Below, piece after piece: positions 1-5,809 of a stretch of DNA of 12,475 nucleotides; position 1 is the stretch's first letter; every line of letters starts with the position of its first letter. The notes under the pieces are model-generated. The model ran no database searches. It saw only the letters and a list, made by a program, of their open reading frames with translations, and was not told the origin of the DNA. The position numbers and the translations under genes were made by a program. The stretch lies in contig CAYGWP010000257.1 in the NCBI GenBank assembly GCA_964353455.1, forward strand, positions 1 through 12,475, given 5' to 3'. This stretch comes from CAYGWP01 sp964353455. Lineage in GTDB: Bacteria; Planctomycetota; Phycisphaerae; FEN-1346.

Positions 1-96
1 CCCGCCGCCGGACGACGAATCGCCGGAACCGCAACCGCTCGCACACGCCGCCGCAAGGGCCGCAACGGCAATTGCATGACGCATCGCTCGTCGCAT
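1..96 (-). CDS. Lipoprotein, N-terminal fragment (gene runs off the left edge)
   Basis: Reading leftwards from an ATG at 96, the frame stays open to the window edge and gives 32 residues. They form a classic lipoprotein signal peptide: a basic start (MRRAMRH), an alanine-rich hydrophobic core, then ASGC with the lipid-attachment cysteine at residue 22, followed by a Gly/Ser-rich linker (GSGDSSSGGG). A GGAG ribosome-binding site lies 9 bases upstream of the ATG. A second in-frame ATG at 84 is possible but has no comparable site. The mature domain is outside the window, so the function is unknown; solute-binding lipoproteins often begin this way, but nothing visible decides it. The gene follows the aldo/keto reductase on the same strand with a 97-base gap that contains an inverted repeat. 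That the gene is real is inferred from the signal peptide and the ribosome-binding site. Confidence 0.72.
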   Translation of the reverse strand, partial: MRRAMRHAIAVAALAAACASGCGSGDSSSGGG

Positions 97-126
97 TCGT
101 GGGTTCTCCCGCGTGCTTCGGCGTAC

Positions 127-171
127 CCGCGACCCTTCGGCTGCGCTCAGGGCAGGCTCTTACGGTCGCGG
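127..171. repeat. Short dispersed-type repeat flanked by 8-bp inverted repeats
   Basis: CCGCGACC at 127-134 is the exact inverse of GGTCGCGG at 164-171. Between them is the CTTCGGCTGCGCTCAGGGCA type of sequence, which recurs in many bacterial genomes as a dispersed intergenic repeat (general knowledge, not checked here). It sits between the stop codon of the aldo/keto reductase and the start of the downstream lipoprotein gene. A transcript could form a stem with a large loop, but there is no T-run, so a terminator role is not supported. Confidence 0.5.
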
Positions 172-193
172 CTCGTGAGCCGGTTTGTTTGGT

Positions 194-1351
194 TTACGCC
201 ATCGCCGCGTGGGCCTCGCGCAGCAGTTGTCGGACGGCCAGGTTCTGCGGGCACACCAGTTCGCACCGGCCGCAGTCGCCGCACTCCGGCGAGCGCAGGG
301 CCGCACCGATCTCCGCGTACTGCGACCGCGCCACGTCCATCCAGCCGCGATCCTGAACGTAGTACTGGTACGTTCGCAGCGTGTCCTGTATGGCGATGCC
401 CTTCGGACATCCGCGGCAGGCGCCGCAGAGTGTGCACTGGCCCGAGCAGTTCACGCGCGCCACCTGTGCCGGCAGGGCCGCCTTCTCGGTGGCCAGTCGC
501 ATCGCCTGCTCCATCTCGTTCTGCGTCGTCAGGGTCTTGAGGACCGTGTCGATGCCGTCGGCCATGAAGGTGCGCCAGACGGGCACCGGGTCGGCCCCCC
601 TATCGAGCCCCTTGGTGCTCTTCATGGTGATGAGGCCGATGTCCTTCTTCTTCGCCTCCGGGAGGAGGTCCTTCAGGTCCGCCCGCGTTGCGCTGCTGTA
701 GGTGGGCAGGAAGACGTCGAAGCGGTTGGCCTTGATGCCGGCCTCGAACACCGCCTTCAGGTTTTCGTGGAACGTGAGGCCGATGATGCGTGCCTTGCCG
801 GCCTTCTTCAGGTCCTCCAGTTGCTTGTAGAGGTCGTCGCTGGCGACCCCTTCGGCCTGGTGGATGGGCATCATCAGGAGGTCGCAGTGGTCCGTGTTGA
901 GGGTCTTCAGGTCGTCATCGAAGTTGATGACCTTCTTGGGCGGCTGGGTCTGCGGCGCATCGACGCGCGGCTTCAGGGCCAGCCATACGCGGTCTCGGTT
1001 TCCGGGCTTCTTCATCCATTCGCCCAGGGTGGTGATGGACTTGCCCTGCATGTACGAAGCGCAGACGTGCACCATGTTGATGCCGCGGCCGACCGCCGTA
1101 TCCATGATGCTGAGGTTGTCGGACACCAGTTTGATGCAGCCGAAGGTGAGGGCCGAGACCGCAAGGTTCGTGCGCCCGAGACGGCGGTAGGCGATCTCCG
1201 GCTTCTCGTTCTTGTGCTCGAGTTGCTGCGCGGCCGCCGCGGCCTCTGCCGCCCGCGCCGCCATCGAGGCGGCAAGCCCCGCCCCGATCGTTGCCTTAAG
1301 GAAATCCCGCCGCCCGATACCGGACCCGCCCACGTGCTCGCCGCTCGTCAT
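194..1351 (-). CDS. Tat-exported aldo/keto reductase with C-terminal double 4Fe-4S domain
   Basis: This 385-residue protein starts with a twin-arginine signal (GRRDFLKA, arginines 14-15), then an Ala-rich hydrophobic stretch. From about residue 53 comes an aldo/keto reductase barrel (YRRLGRTNLAVSALTFGC). The C-terminal ~90 residues carry two ferredoxin-like cysteine groups, CSGQCTLCGACRGCP and CGDCGRCELVCP. Tat export fits a protein that folds around cofactors before export. In the catalytic region the usual Asp of the FDTAxxYG motif is His95 (VHVCASY), while Tyr100 and Lys127 are at the expected places; the catalytic-site His lies in MMPIHQ. The substrate is unknown, and the substitution leaves NADPH-dependent reductase activity uncertain. 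The start is supported by AGGAG six bases upstream of the ATG. A lipoprotein gene follows on the same strand, possibly in one operon. The family assignment is firm; the role is inferred. Confidence 0.93.
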   Translation of the reverse strand: MTSGEHVGGSGIGRRDFLKATIGAGLAASMAARAAEAAAAAQQLEHKNEKPEIAYRRLGRTNLAVSALTFGCIKLVSDNLSIMDTAVGRGINMVHVCASYMQGKSITTLGEWMKKPGNRDRVWLALKPRVDAPQTQPPKKVINFDDDLKTLNTDHCDLLMMPIHQAEGVASDDLYKQLEDLKKAGKARIIGLTFHENLKAVFEAGIKANRFDVFLPTYSSATRADLKDLLPEAKKKDIGLITMKSTKGLDRGADPVPVWRTFMADGIDTVLKTLTTQNEMEQAMRLATEKAALPAQVARVNCSGQCTLCGACRGCPKGIAIQDTLRTYQYYVQDRGWMDVARSQYAEIGAALRSPECGDCGRCELVCPQNLAVRQLLREAHAAMA

Positions 1352-1543
1352 TTGCTTCTCCTTTTAGAAAGATTACCTGCCCCCGCGCGTACCCTAGAGT
1401 TGAACACGGAATTCGCGCTTCGGTGTCAGTGTAAGTAGCCCGCGTCCCCATGTCAACAAAGTGGTTGAGAGCCGTTTGCGTTGTGGCTGTTTTTGTCGGA
1501 TGAAGAGGCGGGGGTGGAGGGGGGAATGGCTATGGTATTGGCG

Positions 1544-1558
1544 TCCGCCTCAGGCGGA
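1544..1558. repeat. 15-base perfect palindrome (TCCGCCTCAGGCGGA)
   Basis: TCCGCCT and AGGCGGA are exact inverses separated by one base. It immediately precedes the tandem GCCAAGAGC units that form the left arm of the first long hairpin. This type of short GC-rich palindrome is common as a dispersed intergenic element; no specific function can be assigned. Confidence 0.5.
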
Positions 1559-1577
1559 TTCAAGGACGCCAAGAGCG

Positions 1578-1631
1578 CCAAGAGCGCCAAGGGCGCCAAC
1601 CCCTGGAAATTGGCGTTCTTGGCGCTCTTGG
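1578..1631. repeat. Long hairpin, copy 1: 22-bp stem, 10-base loop
   Basis: The left arm (1578-1599) begins CCAAGAGCGCCAAG and the right arm (1610-1631) ends CTTGGCGCTCTTGG. Twenty of 22 positions pair canonically and the other two are G-T (G-U in RNA). The loop is CCCCTGGAAA. The left side is preceded by further tandem GCCAAGAGC units (from about 1567). It has the same architecture as the hairpin at 1770-1823. It has no T-run, so it is not a typical terminator, and it is far from any gene end. It is best described as a repeat-family hairpin. Confidence 0.8.
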
Positions 1632-1664
1632 GTCGGGCAGGAGATCCGATTGCCGTCAGGCCAC

Positions 1665-1681
1665 GGCACGCCTGCCGTGCC
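1665..1681. repeat. Small hairpin GGCACG...CGTGCC
   Basis: A 6-bp perfect stem (1665-1670 with 1676-1681) and a CCTGC loop. It lies a few tens of bases downstream of long hairpin copy 1, mirroring the GCAC...GTGC hairpin that follows long hairpin copy 2, so the two blocks appear to be modular relatives. Confidence 0.5.
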
Positions 1682-1733
1682 AGGGTGGCAGAAGTGGGGG
1701 GTACACAACAGGTTGTGGCATGGAGTTAAAGCC

Positions 1734-1750
1734 CCCCCGCATTGCGGGGG
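1734..1750. repeat. GC-rich hairpin CCCCCGC-ATT-GCGGGGG
   Basis: A perfect 7-bp stem with an ATT loop. The flanks GGCAT (upstream, in GTGGCATGG) and ATGCC (downstream) can extend the pairing. It stands between the two long hairpin blocks. No gene is nearby, and no function can be assigned. Confidence 0.5.
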
Positions 1751-1769
1751 TATGCCGTTGTCAAGACCG

Positions 1770-1823
1770 CCAAGACCGCCAACACCGCCAACCCCCGGGA
1801 ATTGGCGGTCTTGGCGGTCTTGG
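1770..1823. repeat. Long hairpin, copy 2: 22-bp stem, 10-base loop
   Basis: The left arm (1770-1791) begins CCAAGACCGCCAA and the right arm (1802-1823) ends TTGGCGGTCTTGG; 21 of 22 positions pair. The loop CCCCCGGGAA resembles that of copy 1. Because the left side is itself tandemly repeated, an alternative register (1762-1782 with 1802-1822) gives 21 perfect pairs and a longer loop. Relative to copy 1, the arm base G at stem position 7 is C here and its partner changed from C to G, so pairing is preserved. Confidence 0.8.
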
Positions 1824-1833
1824 GTCGCCTGTG

Positions 1834-1855
1834 GCACAGCCGCCCTCGGCTGTGC
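1834..1855. repeat. GCACAGCC-GCCCTC-GGCTGTGC hairpin (single copy)
   Basis: A perfect 8-bp stem with the six-base loop GCCCTC. The same loop and layout recur at 8979-8996, 10848-10869 and, inverted, at 10886-10909, so this is the solitary member of a small palindromic family in the window. No gene end is adjacent. Confidence 0.7.
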
Positions 1856-1861
1856 ATCTCC

Positions 1862-1978
1862 GGAACTTCTCGAAACTTTGCGAAACTTGCTGGAACTTGT
1901 CAAGACTTGATCGGTTTTTCGCGAAACTTGGTCCATTCTTGGCGAAACTTAGGGCATTTTTACGCAACTTTTCGAACT
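1862..1978. repeat. ~10-bp phased GAAACTT/CTT tract
   Basis: The C of a CTT falls at 1866, 1876, 1886, 1896, 1906, 1927, 1938, 1948 and 1968, with a CT at 1977. This is close to one helical turn, with two phases unoccupied. The fullest version of the unit is CGAAACTT (1871, 1881, 1922, 1943). Short A-runs and T-runs (TTTTT at 1915-1919, TTTTT at 1957-1961) are therefore helically phased, which is a known cause of intrinsic DNA bending. The tract is markedly more AT-rich than its surroundings. No ribosome-binding site or gene is associated with it. Confidence 0.65.
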
Positions 1979-1991
1979 ACAGCCTTTAACG

Positions 1992-2023
1992 CGGAGGCTG
2001 GTCGCCTGGGCGACTAAACTCCG
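1992..2023. repeat. Two-part hairpin around GTCGCC-TG-GGCGAC
   Basis: The inner stem GTCGCC/GGCGAC (2001-2014) and outer stem CGGAG/CTCCG (1992-1996 with 2019-2023) are separated by small unpaired stretches. It lies just after the phased CTT tract. It resembles short dispersed intergenic palindromes of other genomes; no regulatory role is visible. Confidence 0.55.
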
Positions 2024-2095
2024 GGTCACAAAGAGGATTTGCCTTTGCCGTTTCTCACCAGGTTCCCGTCTTGCATCTGTGTACATCCGCGTCAT

Positions 2096-2147
2096 CCCGC
2101 CTTCGCCAAGGCTTCTGCGGGCCGCCATAGCCGCCGGCGACGGCGGC
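2096..2147. repeat. Double palindrome related to the repeats inside the propeller gene
   Basis: CCCGC (2096-2100) pairs with GCGGG (2117-2121), and GCCGCC (2121-2126) pairs with GGCGGC (2142-2147). The segment CCGCCATAGCC...CGGCGACGGCGG closely resembles the 33-base repeats at 6254-6286 and 7628-7660. This is the only intergenic copy seen in the window, about 100 bases before the first small plus-strand gene. Confidence 0.6.
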
Positions 2148-2246
2148 TGCGGATTACGCCGTTGGGATTTCCTTTGACCCCCGCCCCGCCCAGACATAAG
2201 GTCATTCGTGCCGCGCGGCTCTCCGACGCGGCGCGAGACGGCGGCC

Positions 2247-2672
2247 ATGGAAGAGCGAAAAGCGATAAGACGGCCCCAGATTACTTGGCTCATCATCGGC
2301 GCGGCCGTCGTGCTCATACTCCAGCCGCTGAATTACTTTCGTATCCAAACGATGAATTGGTGTTCCCGTCGCGGGGCGCTGATGCAAGTGCGGCGCTGTG
2401 TGGATGAAGAAGCCGAAGCAACGGGTTACTTCCCAACGGATTTAGCGGAAGTTGTCAACAGGCGGGGGCCGGGCGAGCTTCTCGGTATAGACATCCGAGA
2501 ACTGACTTATCTGGCGGCGGGAAAGCCCTATACCCAGCGCTGGGACGAGCGAATCTTCTACGACAGGCGGCTGAGCCGAAACGGGTTTGAGAGCGGCTGG
2601 TTTGATTTCTATGAAGGCAGGTGGTATTTCAGGCCGGGGTATCCGACGGGGGACCCGTTGCCGCCGCCTTGA
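2247..2672 (+). CDS. Small single-helix membrane-anchored hypothetical protein
   Basis: I do not recognise a family with confidence. The 141-residue product has a basic N-terminus (MEERKAIRRPQ), one transmembrane segment at about 12-30, and a soluble domain of about 110 residues outside the cytoplasm. The stretch YFPTDLAEV (61-69) and the later ERIFYDRR (91-98) recall the C-terminal halves of pseudopilin-like proteins, where a short helix is followed by a beta region, but there is no prepilin-peptidase motif at the N-terminus. The Pro-rich tail ends PLPPP. The start is uncertain: ATG at 2247 gives a normal membrane-anchor N-terminus with only a weak upstream GAG, while GTG at 2208 has AAGG six bases before it and would add 13 residues. 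It is the first of five small plus-strand genes. Confidence 0.65.
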   Translation: MEERKAIRRPQITWLIIGAAVVLILQPLNYFRIQTMNWCSRRGALMQVRRCVDEEAEATGYFPTDLAEVVNRRGPGELLGIDIRELTYLAAGKPYTQRWDERIFYDRRLSRNGFESGWFDFYEGRWYFRPGYPTGDPLPPP

Positions 2673-2720
2673 TGGCCGGCGGCGCCACGTAGGTTCTTGA
2701 GCTCCCGTAGGAGTCGACCG

Positions 2721-3050
2721 ATGACCGCAGTCTCATCCGATAGCGCACCGGCGGCCGGCGATGGCGGTTCTCCCAATCGCGAGACCAGCCACCTGGCGGT
2801 TGCCGCTCTTCTCTCGGCGGTCGTCGGCCCCTTGACGTGCGGCTTGGGCGGCATGGTGGGGTTTTGTCTTGCCATCGTGGCAATCGTGCAAATTGGACGC
2901 AGCCGCGGTCGACTTAAGGGGGTCGCCGTTGCAGTATGCGCCATCCTGCTTTCGGCGGCCTTGTCCAACCCCATTACACTGCAATACATAGATAAGGTTG
3001 TCGTGGACCTTACGTGCCCCGTGATGCCACTTCCTGACGCCGGGCCGTGA
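2721..3050 (+). CDS. DUF4190-like small membrane protein
   Basis: A 109-residue protein with a polar Ser/Ala/Gly-rich N-terminus (1-22), a hydrophobic hairpin at about 25-56 containing the Gly-rich GLGGMVGFCLAIVAI, a basic loop IGRSRGRLKG, a second helix at about 66-84, and a short tail after it. The order helix, Gly-rich turn, helix, then RSRGRLKG and another helix matches the DUF4190 pattern (a small integral membrane domain of unknown function common in bacteria). ATG 2721 is preceded by TAGGAG at a good distance; an upstream TTG at 2697 would only add a poorly supported extension. It lies 48 bases after the previous gene, so co-transcription is plausible. The family match is by pattern only. 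Confidence 0.75.
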   Translation: MTAVSSDSAPAAGDGGSPNRETSHLAVAALLSAVVGPLTCGLGGMVGFCLAIVAIVQIGRSRGRLKGVAVAVCAILLSAALSNPITLQYIDKVVVDLTCPVMPLPDAGP

Positions 3051-3109
3051 GTTGCGACAGGCACAGATCGTGCGGCTGGTGGGGCGGGCCAGCGGGATTG
3101 TTCTACAGG

Positions 3110-3169
3110 GGGGCGGAACGTGGCAGTTAGGGGGTTGGCACGAAAGATGCGCACAACATCTTCCGCCCC
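3110..3169. repeat. Inverted repeat in the 3051-3268 gap
   Basis: GGGGCGGAA (3110-3118) is the exact inverse of TTCCGCCCC (3161-3169). A smaller stem, AAGATG (3144-3149) with CATCTT (3157-3162), overlaps the right arm, so the two folds are mutually exclusive. It lies 60 bases after the DUF4190-like gene and 100 bases before the next. It could be an end-of-gene structure, but no T-run follows. Confidence 0.4.
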
Positions 3170-3268
3170 GGGTTAACACAGACGTATTACCCCGAGAGTG
3201 ACTAGTCTATGACCCCGGGGTACTACGAAGGCAATACGCCGTTCAATCCAGTTGCGAGGGGGTGAAGC

Positions 3269-3619
3269 ATGCAAACATTCGATGCGCTGTTGACCACGCT
3301 GCTATGTGTTTTCCTGACGGCTGGCGCTAGTTCCTGCGATGGAAGGCATGAGCAGAACCTACAGGGCCTCGTCGGGAAGACAGAAGATGAAGTCCTTGCC
3401 CAGATGGGGCAACCTGAGACCACGGTGGCGGCACTGTACCCTGCCCCTCGGGATGACTCCCCAGAGGAAAAAGAGCGGTTCCTCCGCGAACCGGTCCGCT
3501 TCTACTGGTATCCCGAAGCATTGATCGCAGTAAACGCCGAGGGGAAAGTGCTTGCCGTTACTCCGCGGAAAGGTGGCAAGCCGGCACCGTACTCATCGCC
3601 AGGCGCAGTGGGCAAGTAA
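3269..3619 (+). CDS. Small exported protein with BamE/SmpA-like motif
   Basis: A 116-residue protein with a hydrophobic export signal (about 5-20) ending GASSC; Cys23 might be lipidated, but the lipobox is weak because position -3 is Ala. After it comes LVGKTEDEVLAQMGQPETT (34-52), followed by a beta-rich part with FYWYPEALIAVNAEGKVLAV. The sequence G-K-T-x-x-E-V-x-x-x-x-G-x-P followed by a strand with a bulky aromatic pattern and 'DxxGKV' is the signature of the BamE/SmpA fold, found both in outer-membrane assembly and in many small lipoproteins of unknown role. A good ribosome-binding site (AGGGGGTGA) precedes the ATG. The next gene encodes a protein with the same motif. The fold is inferred by pattern; a specific BamE role is not claimed. 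Confidence 0.72.
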   Translation: MQTFDALLTTLLCVFLTAGASSCDGRHEQNLQGLVGKTEDEVLAQMGQPETTVAALYPAPRDDSPEEKERFLREPVRFYWYPEALIAVNAEGKVLAVTPRKGGKPAPYSSPGAVGK

Positions 3620-3666
3620 CCTCGAAGGCATGACAGGGGCATTTTAGGGCCGCAAGGAAAAAACTG

Positions 3667-4080
3667 ATGCACAGAAGAAGCAAGTGGGTCTTGCTTGGTA
3701 TTGCCATAGTGCTGCTTGTGTTGGCTTGTTGTGTGGCCTTGGCGCTCTGGTGTGGGGCGTACTCTGGGCACTCCGCGAACAGACCTGCTTTCCAGAGCGA
3801 CATCTGGAAGCAGGATGTGGTCGGCGAGAAGAGGCGCCTAATGGTGCCGGATCTGCGCATGCGCCTTAGAAGCAACATGACCAGCGACGAGATCGTTCAG
3901 TTGCTCGGTCAACCCGACAGGATTGAGCCCCCTGCCGGCGTCTTTGGTGCGAGACCAGGCGACGGCGCCTACTGGTATTACAATCTGGCCTTGGGCCAGT
4001 CGGATCTTGATGCGGCCTATTTTGTCATAGTCCTGGACAGCAACGGCACATTGCTTCGCTCATCTGTGTTCTCGCACTAG
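3667..4080 (+). CDS. Membrane-anchored protein with BamE/SmpA-like motif
   Basis: A 137-residue protein with a basic start (MHRRSK), one hydrophobic helix at about 7-29, then a soluble domain. The motif MTSDEIVQLLGQPDRIEP (71-88) parallels KTEDEVLAQMGQPETT in the preceding gene, and both are followed by an aromatic strand (AYWYYNL here, FYWYPEAL there) and a strand built as VxDSNGTLL. Overall identity outside the motif looks low, so if the two are duplicates they are old or independently acquired. LACC at the end of the hydrophobic stretch could be mistaken for a lipobox, but the hydrophobic run continues past it, favouring a membrane anchor. AAGGA lies eight bases before the ATG. The gap to the previous gene is 47 bases. 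Confidence 0.72.
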   Translation: MHRRSKWVLLGIAIVLLVLACCVALALWCGAYSGHSANRPAFQSDIWKQDVVGEKRRLMVPDLRMRLRSNMTSDEIVQLLGQPDRIEPPAGVFGARPGDGAYWYYNLALGQSDLDAAYFVIVLDSNGTLLRSSVFSH

Positions 4081-4175
4081 GCGTATTGCGGGCGCTCACA
4101 CGGCCCGAACGCTTCGGTCATGAAGAGAGGTGTGGGGACGGCTGTTTCCACTGGGCCGACGGGAGGAGTGCCGGA

Positions 4176-4601
4176 ATGAAAAGAAGGGTCCTGGTATGGA
4201 CGCTGCTGTGCCTGGCCGCGGCTTGCGCAGTATTGGTGTTGGCGGTGCGGTTTGCTTACTGGGGTGCACAGAACATCGCGGCGGGTGATCAGGTCTGCTA
4301 CATTGCGCTTCACGTGGCAGAGGAAGTGCAGCGGCGACAGAATGATACGCGCCGGCCGGAAGATCTGGTTGCCGACATTGTGAACGAACTCGATGGTCCG
4401 CCGCAGTTAATCATCAGGGACCCCGACCACAGGCTTATTGATCCCTGGGGCAACCCGATTTCTGTCGCGATCAAGAGGCGCGGCAGTGTGGTTCATGTGG
4501 AAGCGCGGGGAGCCGGCCCAGACGGCGTGATGGGTACCGACGACGACAAGGTATATGAGGGCGTTATTGACACCCACGCGGGATCAGCTGAGCGCAATTA
4601 G
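4176..4601 (+). CDS. Membrane-anchored protein with GspG-C-terminal-like domain
   Basis: A 141-residue protein with a transmembrane helix at about 5-28, an amphipathic helical part, then DPWGNPI (89-95) and GPDGVMGTDDD (114-124). These last two motifs are the hallmark of the C-terminal domain of type II secretion major pseudopilins (GspG), where acidic residues bind calcium. What is missing is the N-terminal prepilin cleavage motif (G-F-T-L-x-E), so it is a domain relative and not a functional pseudopilin. ATG 4176 has GGGAGGAG upstream and is much better than a TTG at 4086 that would add 30 non-hydrophobic residues. It is the last of the five small genes; a small palindrome (GACTCC...GGAGTC, 4612-4624) follows it. 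Confidence 0.75.
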   Translation: MKRRVLVWTLLCLAAACAVLVLAVRFAYWGAQNIAAGDQVCYIALHVAEEVQRRQNDTRRPEDLVADIVNELDGPPQLIIRDPDHRLIDPWGNPISVAIKRRGSVVHVEARGAGPDGVMGTDDDKVYEGVIDTHAGSAERN

Positions 4602-4662
4602 AAGTTGTGGGGACTCCGGGAGTCTGGGTCAGGATATGGAGAGCAGGAGTGGTACAGGTCGC

Positions 4663-4668
4663 TATAAT
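4663..4668 (+). promoter_or_regulatory. Candidate -10 box (TATAAT) for the protease-propeller operon
   Basis: A perfect TATAAT stands 40 bases before the protease ATG, giving a predicted transcript start near 4675 and a leader of about 34 bases. No convincing -35 hexamer is present at the usual distance (4640-4645 reads AGAGCA), so activation by a regulator or a chance match are both possible. Confidence 0.45.
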
Positions 4669-4708
4669 GTGGGCCGGGCTGGCAAGGACGCAGAGACAGG
4701 AGTTCCCC

Positions 4709-5776
4709 ATGACATCGCGGCACGGATCGGTTTTCGTTTTGCTGTCGATGGCGCTCGTGGCGCTGGCGGCGGCAGGGTGCGCGGGGACGGCGGGGGGGAT
4801 GGATGGCGAGGGGCGGCGCGCGCGGCTTGAGGCCCTGCGGCGGACGGCTGCCTCCGAGGTCTTCGAGGCATGCAAGCCTTCGGTCGTCAACATCGGCGTT
4901 GCTCGCAAGGATGCGGCCGACCCGAAGACCACGCACACCGAGTATGGCAGCGGCATGGTCCTGGCGGAGTCGGGGTACGTCCTCACCAGCGCCCACATCT
5001 TCCGCCACGGCGGCAACTGCGCGGTGGGGTTCACGGGCGGGCCGGAGTACCCCGCCCACGTGGTCGCGAAGGACGATGGGCGAGACCTGGCGGTCCTTAA
5101 GATCGATGCGAAGCCGGGCCCCGGCGGCCCCGTGCGCTTCAGGCCGGTCCGCCTCGGCCGCAGCCGCGACCTCATCGTGGGCGAGCGGGTCGTCACGATG
5201 GGCAGCCCATTCGGCATGGGCCTGACGGTGACGGAGGGGACCGTGAGCGCCCTGGGCCGAACCACGAACTCCGACTTCACGAAATTCCCCGACATGATCC
5301 AGACGGCCGCAAGCAACAACCCCGGCGGGTCGGGCGGGCCGCTCCTTAACGTCTTCGGCGAAGTGGTCGGCATCAACGCCACGTGGAAGACCGGGGCGAA
5401 CGACATCGGCTTCGCCATCCCGATCGACCGCGTCCGCGAGGTGTTGCCGCAGGTTCTGGACCCGGAGGGCCGGCTCTCGTTCGTTCTCGGAATGCGGGTC
5501 TCGATGGATGGCCCTGCCGCGGTGACGGACGTGGCGCGTTCTTCCCCGGCCGAGGCCGCGGGCGTGCGCGTGGGCGACGTGGTTGCGGCCGTCGGGCCGG
5601 TCGCGGTCACCAGCGGTGTGGAGTTCTACCTTGCCCTGATGGACTGTCGCCCCGGCCAGGCACTGACGCTTCGCCTTGTGCGCGAGGGCAAAACGATTGA
5701 TATGATTGTGACCCTGGCAAAGGGCGAGCCGCGGGCGGTGGAAGAAAAGAAGCGTCCGGCGCCCGCGAAGCCTTGA
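4709..5776 (+). CDS. DegP/HtrA-like serine protease lipoprotein with one PDZ domain
   Basis: A 355-residue protein with a lipoprotein signal peptide: a hydrophobic run ends ALAAAGC and Cys24 would be lipidated. The trypsin-like domain (about 45-250) shows the catalytic triad: His96 in VLTSAHIF, Asp126 in GRDLAVLKI, Ser208 in NNPGGSGGPLLN. HtrA proteins normally have GNSGG at the serine; here it reads GGSGG. A single PDZ domain follows (about 255-335; SSPAEAAGVRVGDVVAAVG), then a Lys/Pro/Ala tail. HtrA proteins degrade or chaperone misfolded envelope proteins; the lipid anchor would tether this one to a membrane. ATG 4709 has AGGAG six bases upstream; the open frame runs further upstream without a signal-like start. 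The propeller gene begins 33 bases downstream, so they are probably one operon. The family is sure; the target is unknown. Confidence 0.93.
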   Translation: MTSRHGSVFVLLSMALVALAAAGCAGTAGGMDGEGRRARLEALRRTAASEVFEACKPSVVNIGVARKDAADPKTTHTEYGSGMVLAESGYVLTSAHIFRHGGNCAVGFTGGPEYPAHVVAKDDGRDLAVLKIDAKPGPGGPVRFRPVRLGRSRDLIVGERVVTMGSPFGMGLTVTEGTVSALGRTTNSDFTKFPDMIQTAASNNPGGSGGPLLNVFGEVVGINATWKTGANDIGFAIPIDRVREVLPQVLDPEGRLSFVLGMRVSMDGPAAVTDVARSSPAEAAGVRVGDVVAAVGPVAVTSGVEFYLALMDCRPGQALTLRLVREGKTIDMIVTLAKGEPRAVEEKKRPAPAKP

Positions 5777-5809
5777 GGGTCCGGGATTCAAGATTCAGGA
5801 GGTGTGCTG

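Larger units (their letters stand above)
1352..2246. other. Repeat-rich divergent intergenic region (~0.9 kb)
   Basis: I see no convincing gene between the divergent start codons of the aldo/keto reductase and the first small plus-strand gene. Open frames here (for example 1461-1910 plus, 1550-1936 minus) simply translate hairpin repeats, lack ribosome-binding sites, and give low-complexity products on both strands. The region holds at least eight separate palindromic or periodic elements, listed individually. Any promoter for the reductase must lie near 1360-1440, but no clear -35/-10 pair is visible there. Confidence 0.75.

Noticed and set aside
185..1438. Long plus-strand open frame (417 codons) across the aldo/keto reductase
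   Set aside because: It is antisense to a gene with clear Tat, reductase and ferredoxin motifs. The product is Arg/Leu/Val-rich without domains, and it has no ribosome-binding site. High GC makes such shadow frames common.
1461..1936. Overlapping open frames on both strands in the intergenic region
   Set aside because: They translate the inverted repeats, which is why both strands are open; the products are repetitive (for example APRAPRAP) with no plausible start sites.
3051..3268. Possible small gene or gene remnant in the gap after the DUF4190-like gene
   Set aside because: Frames are short, interrupted by stops, and show no recognisable motif; only an inverted repeat is supported.
4086..4175. 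TTG-started 30-residue N-terminal extension of the GspG-like protein
   Set aside because: It would bury the transmembrane anchor behind a polar stretch, and the ATG at 4176 has a far better ribosome-binding site.
4176..4601. True type II secretion pseudopilin
   Set aside because: The C-terminal motifs fit, but the N-terminus lacks the prepilin peptidase site and no other secretion genes are nearby.
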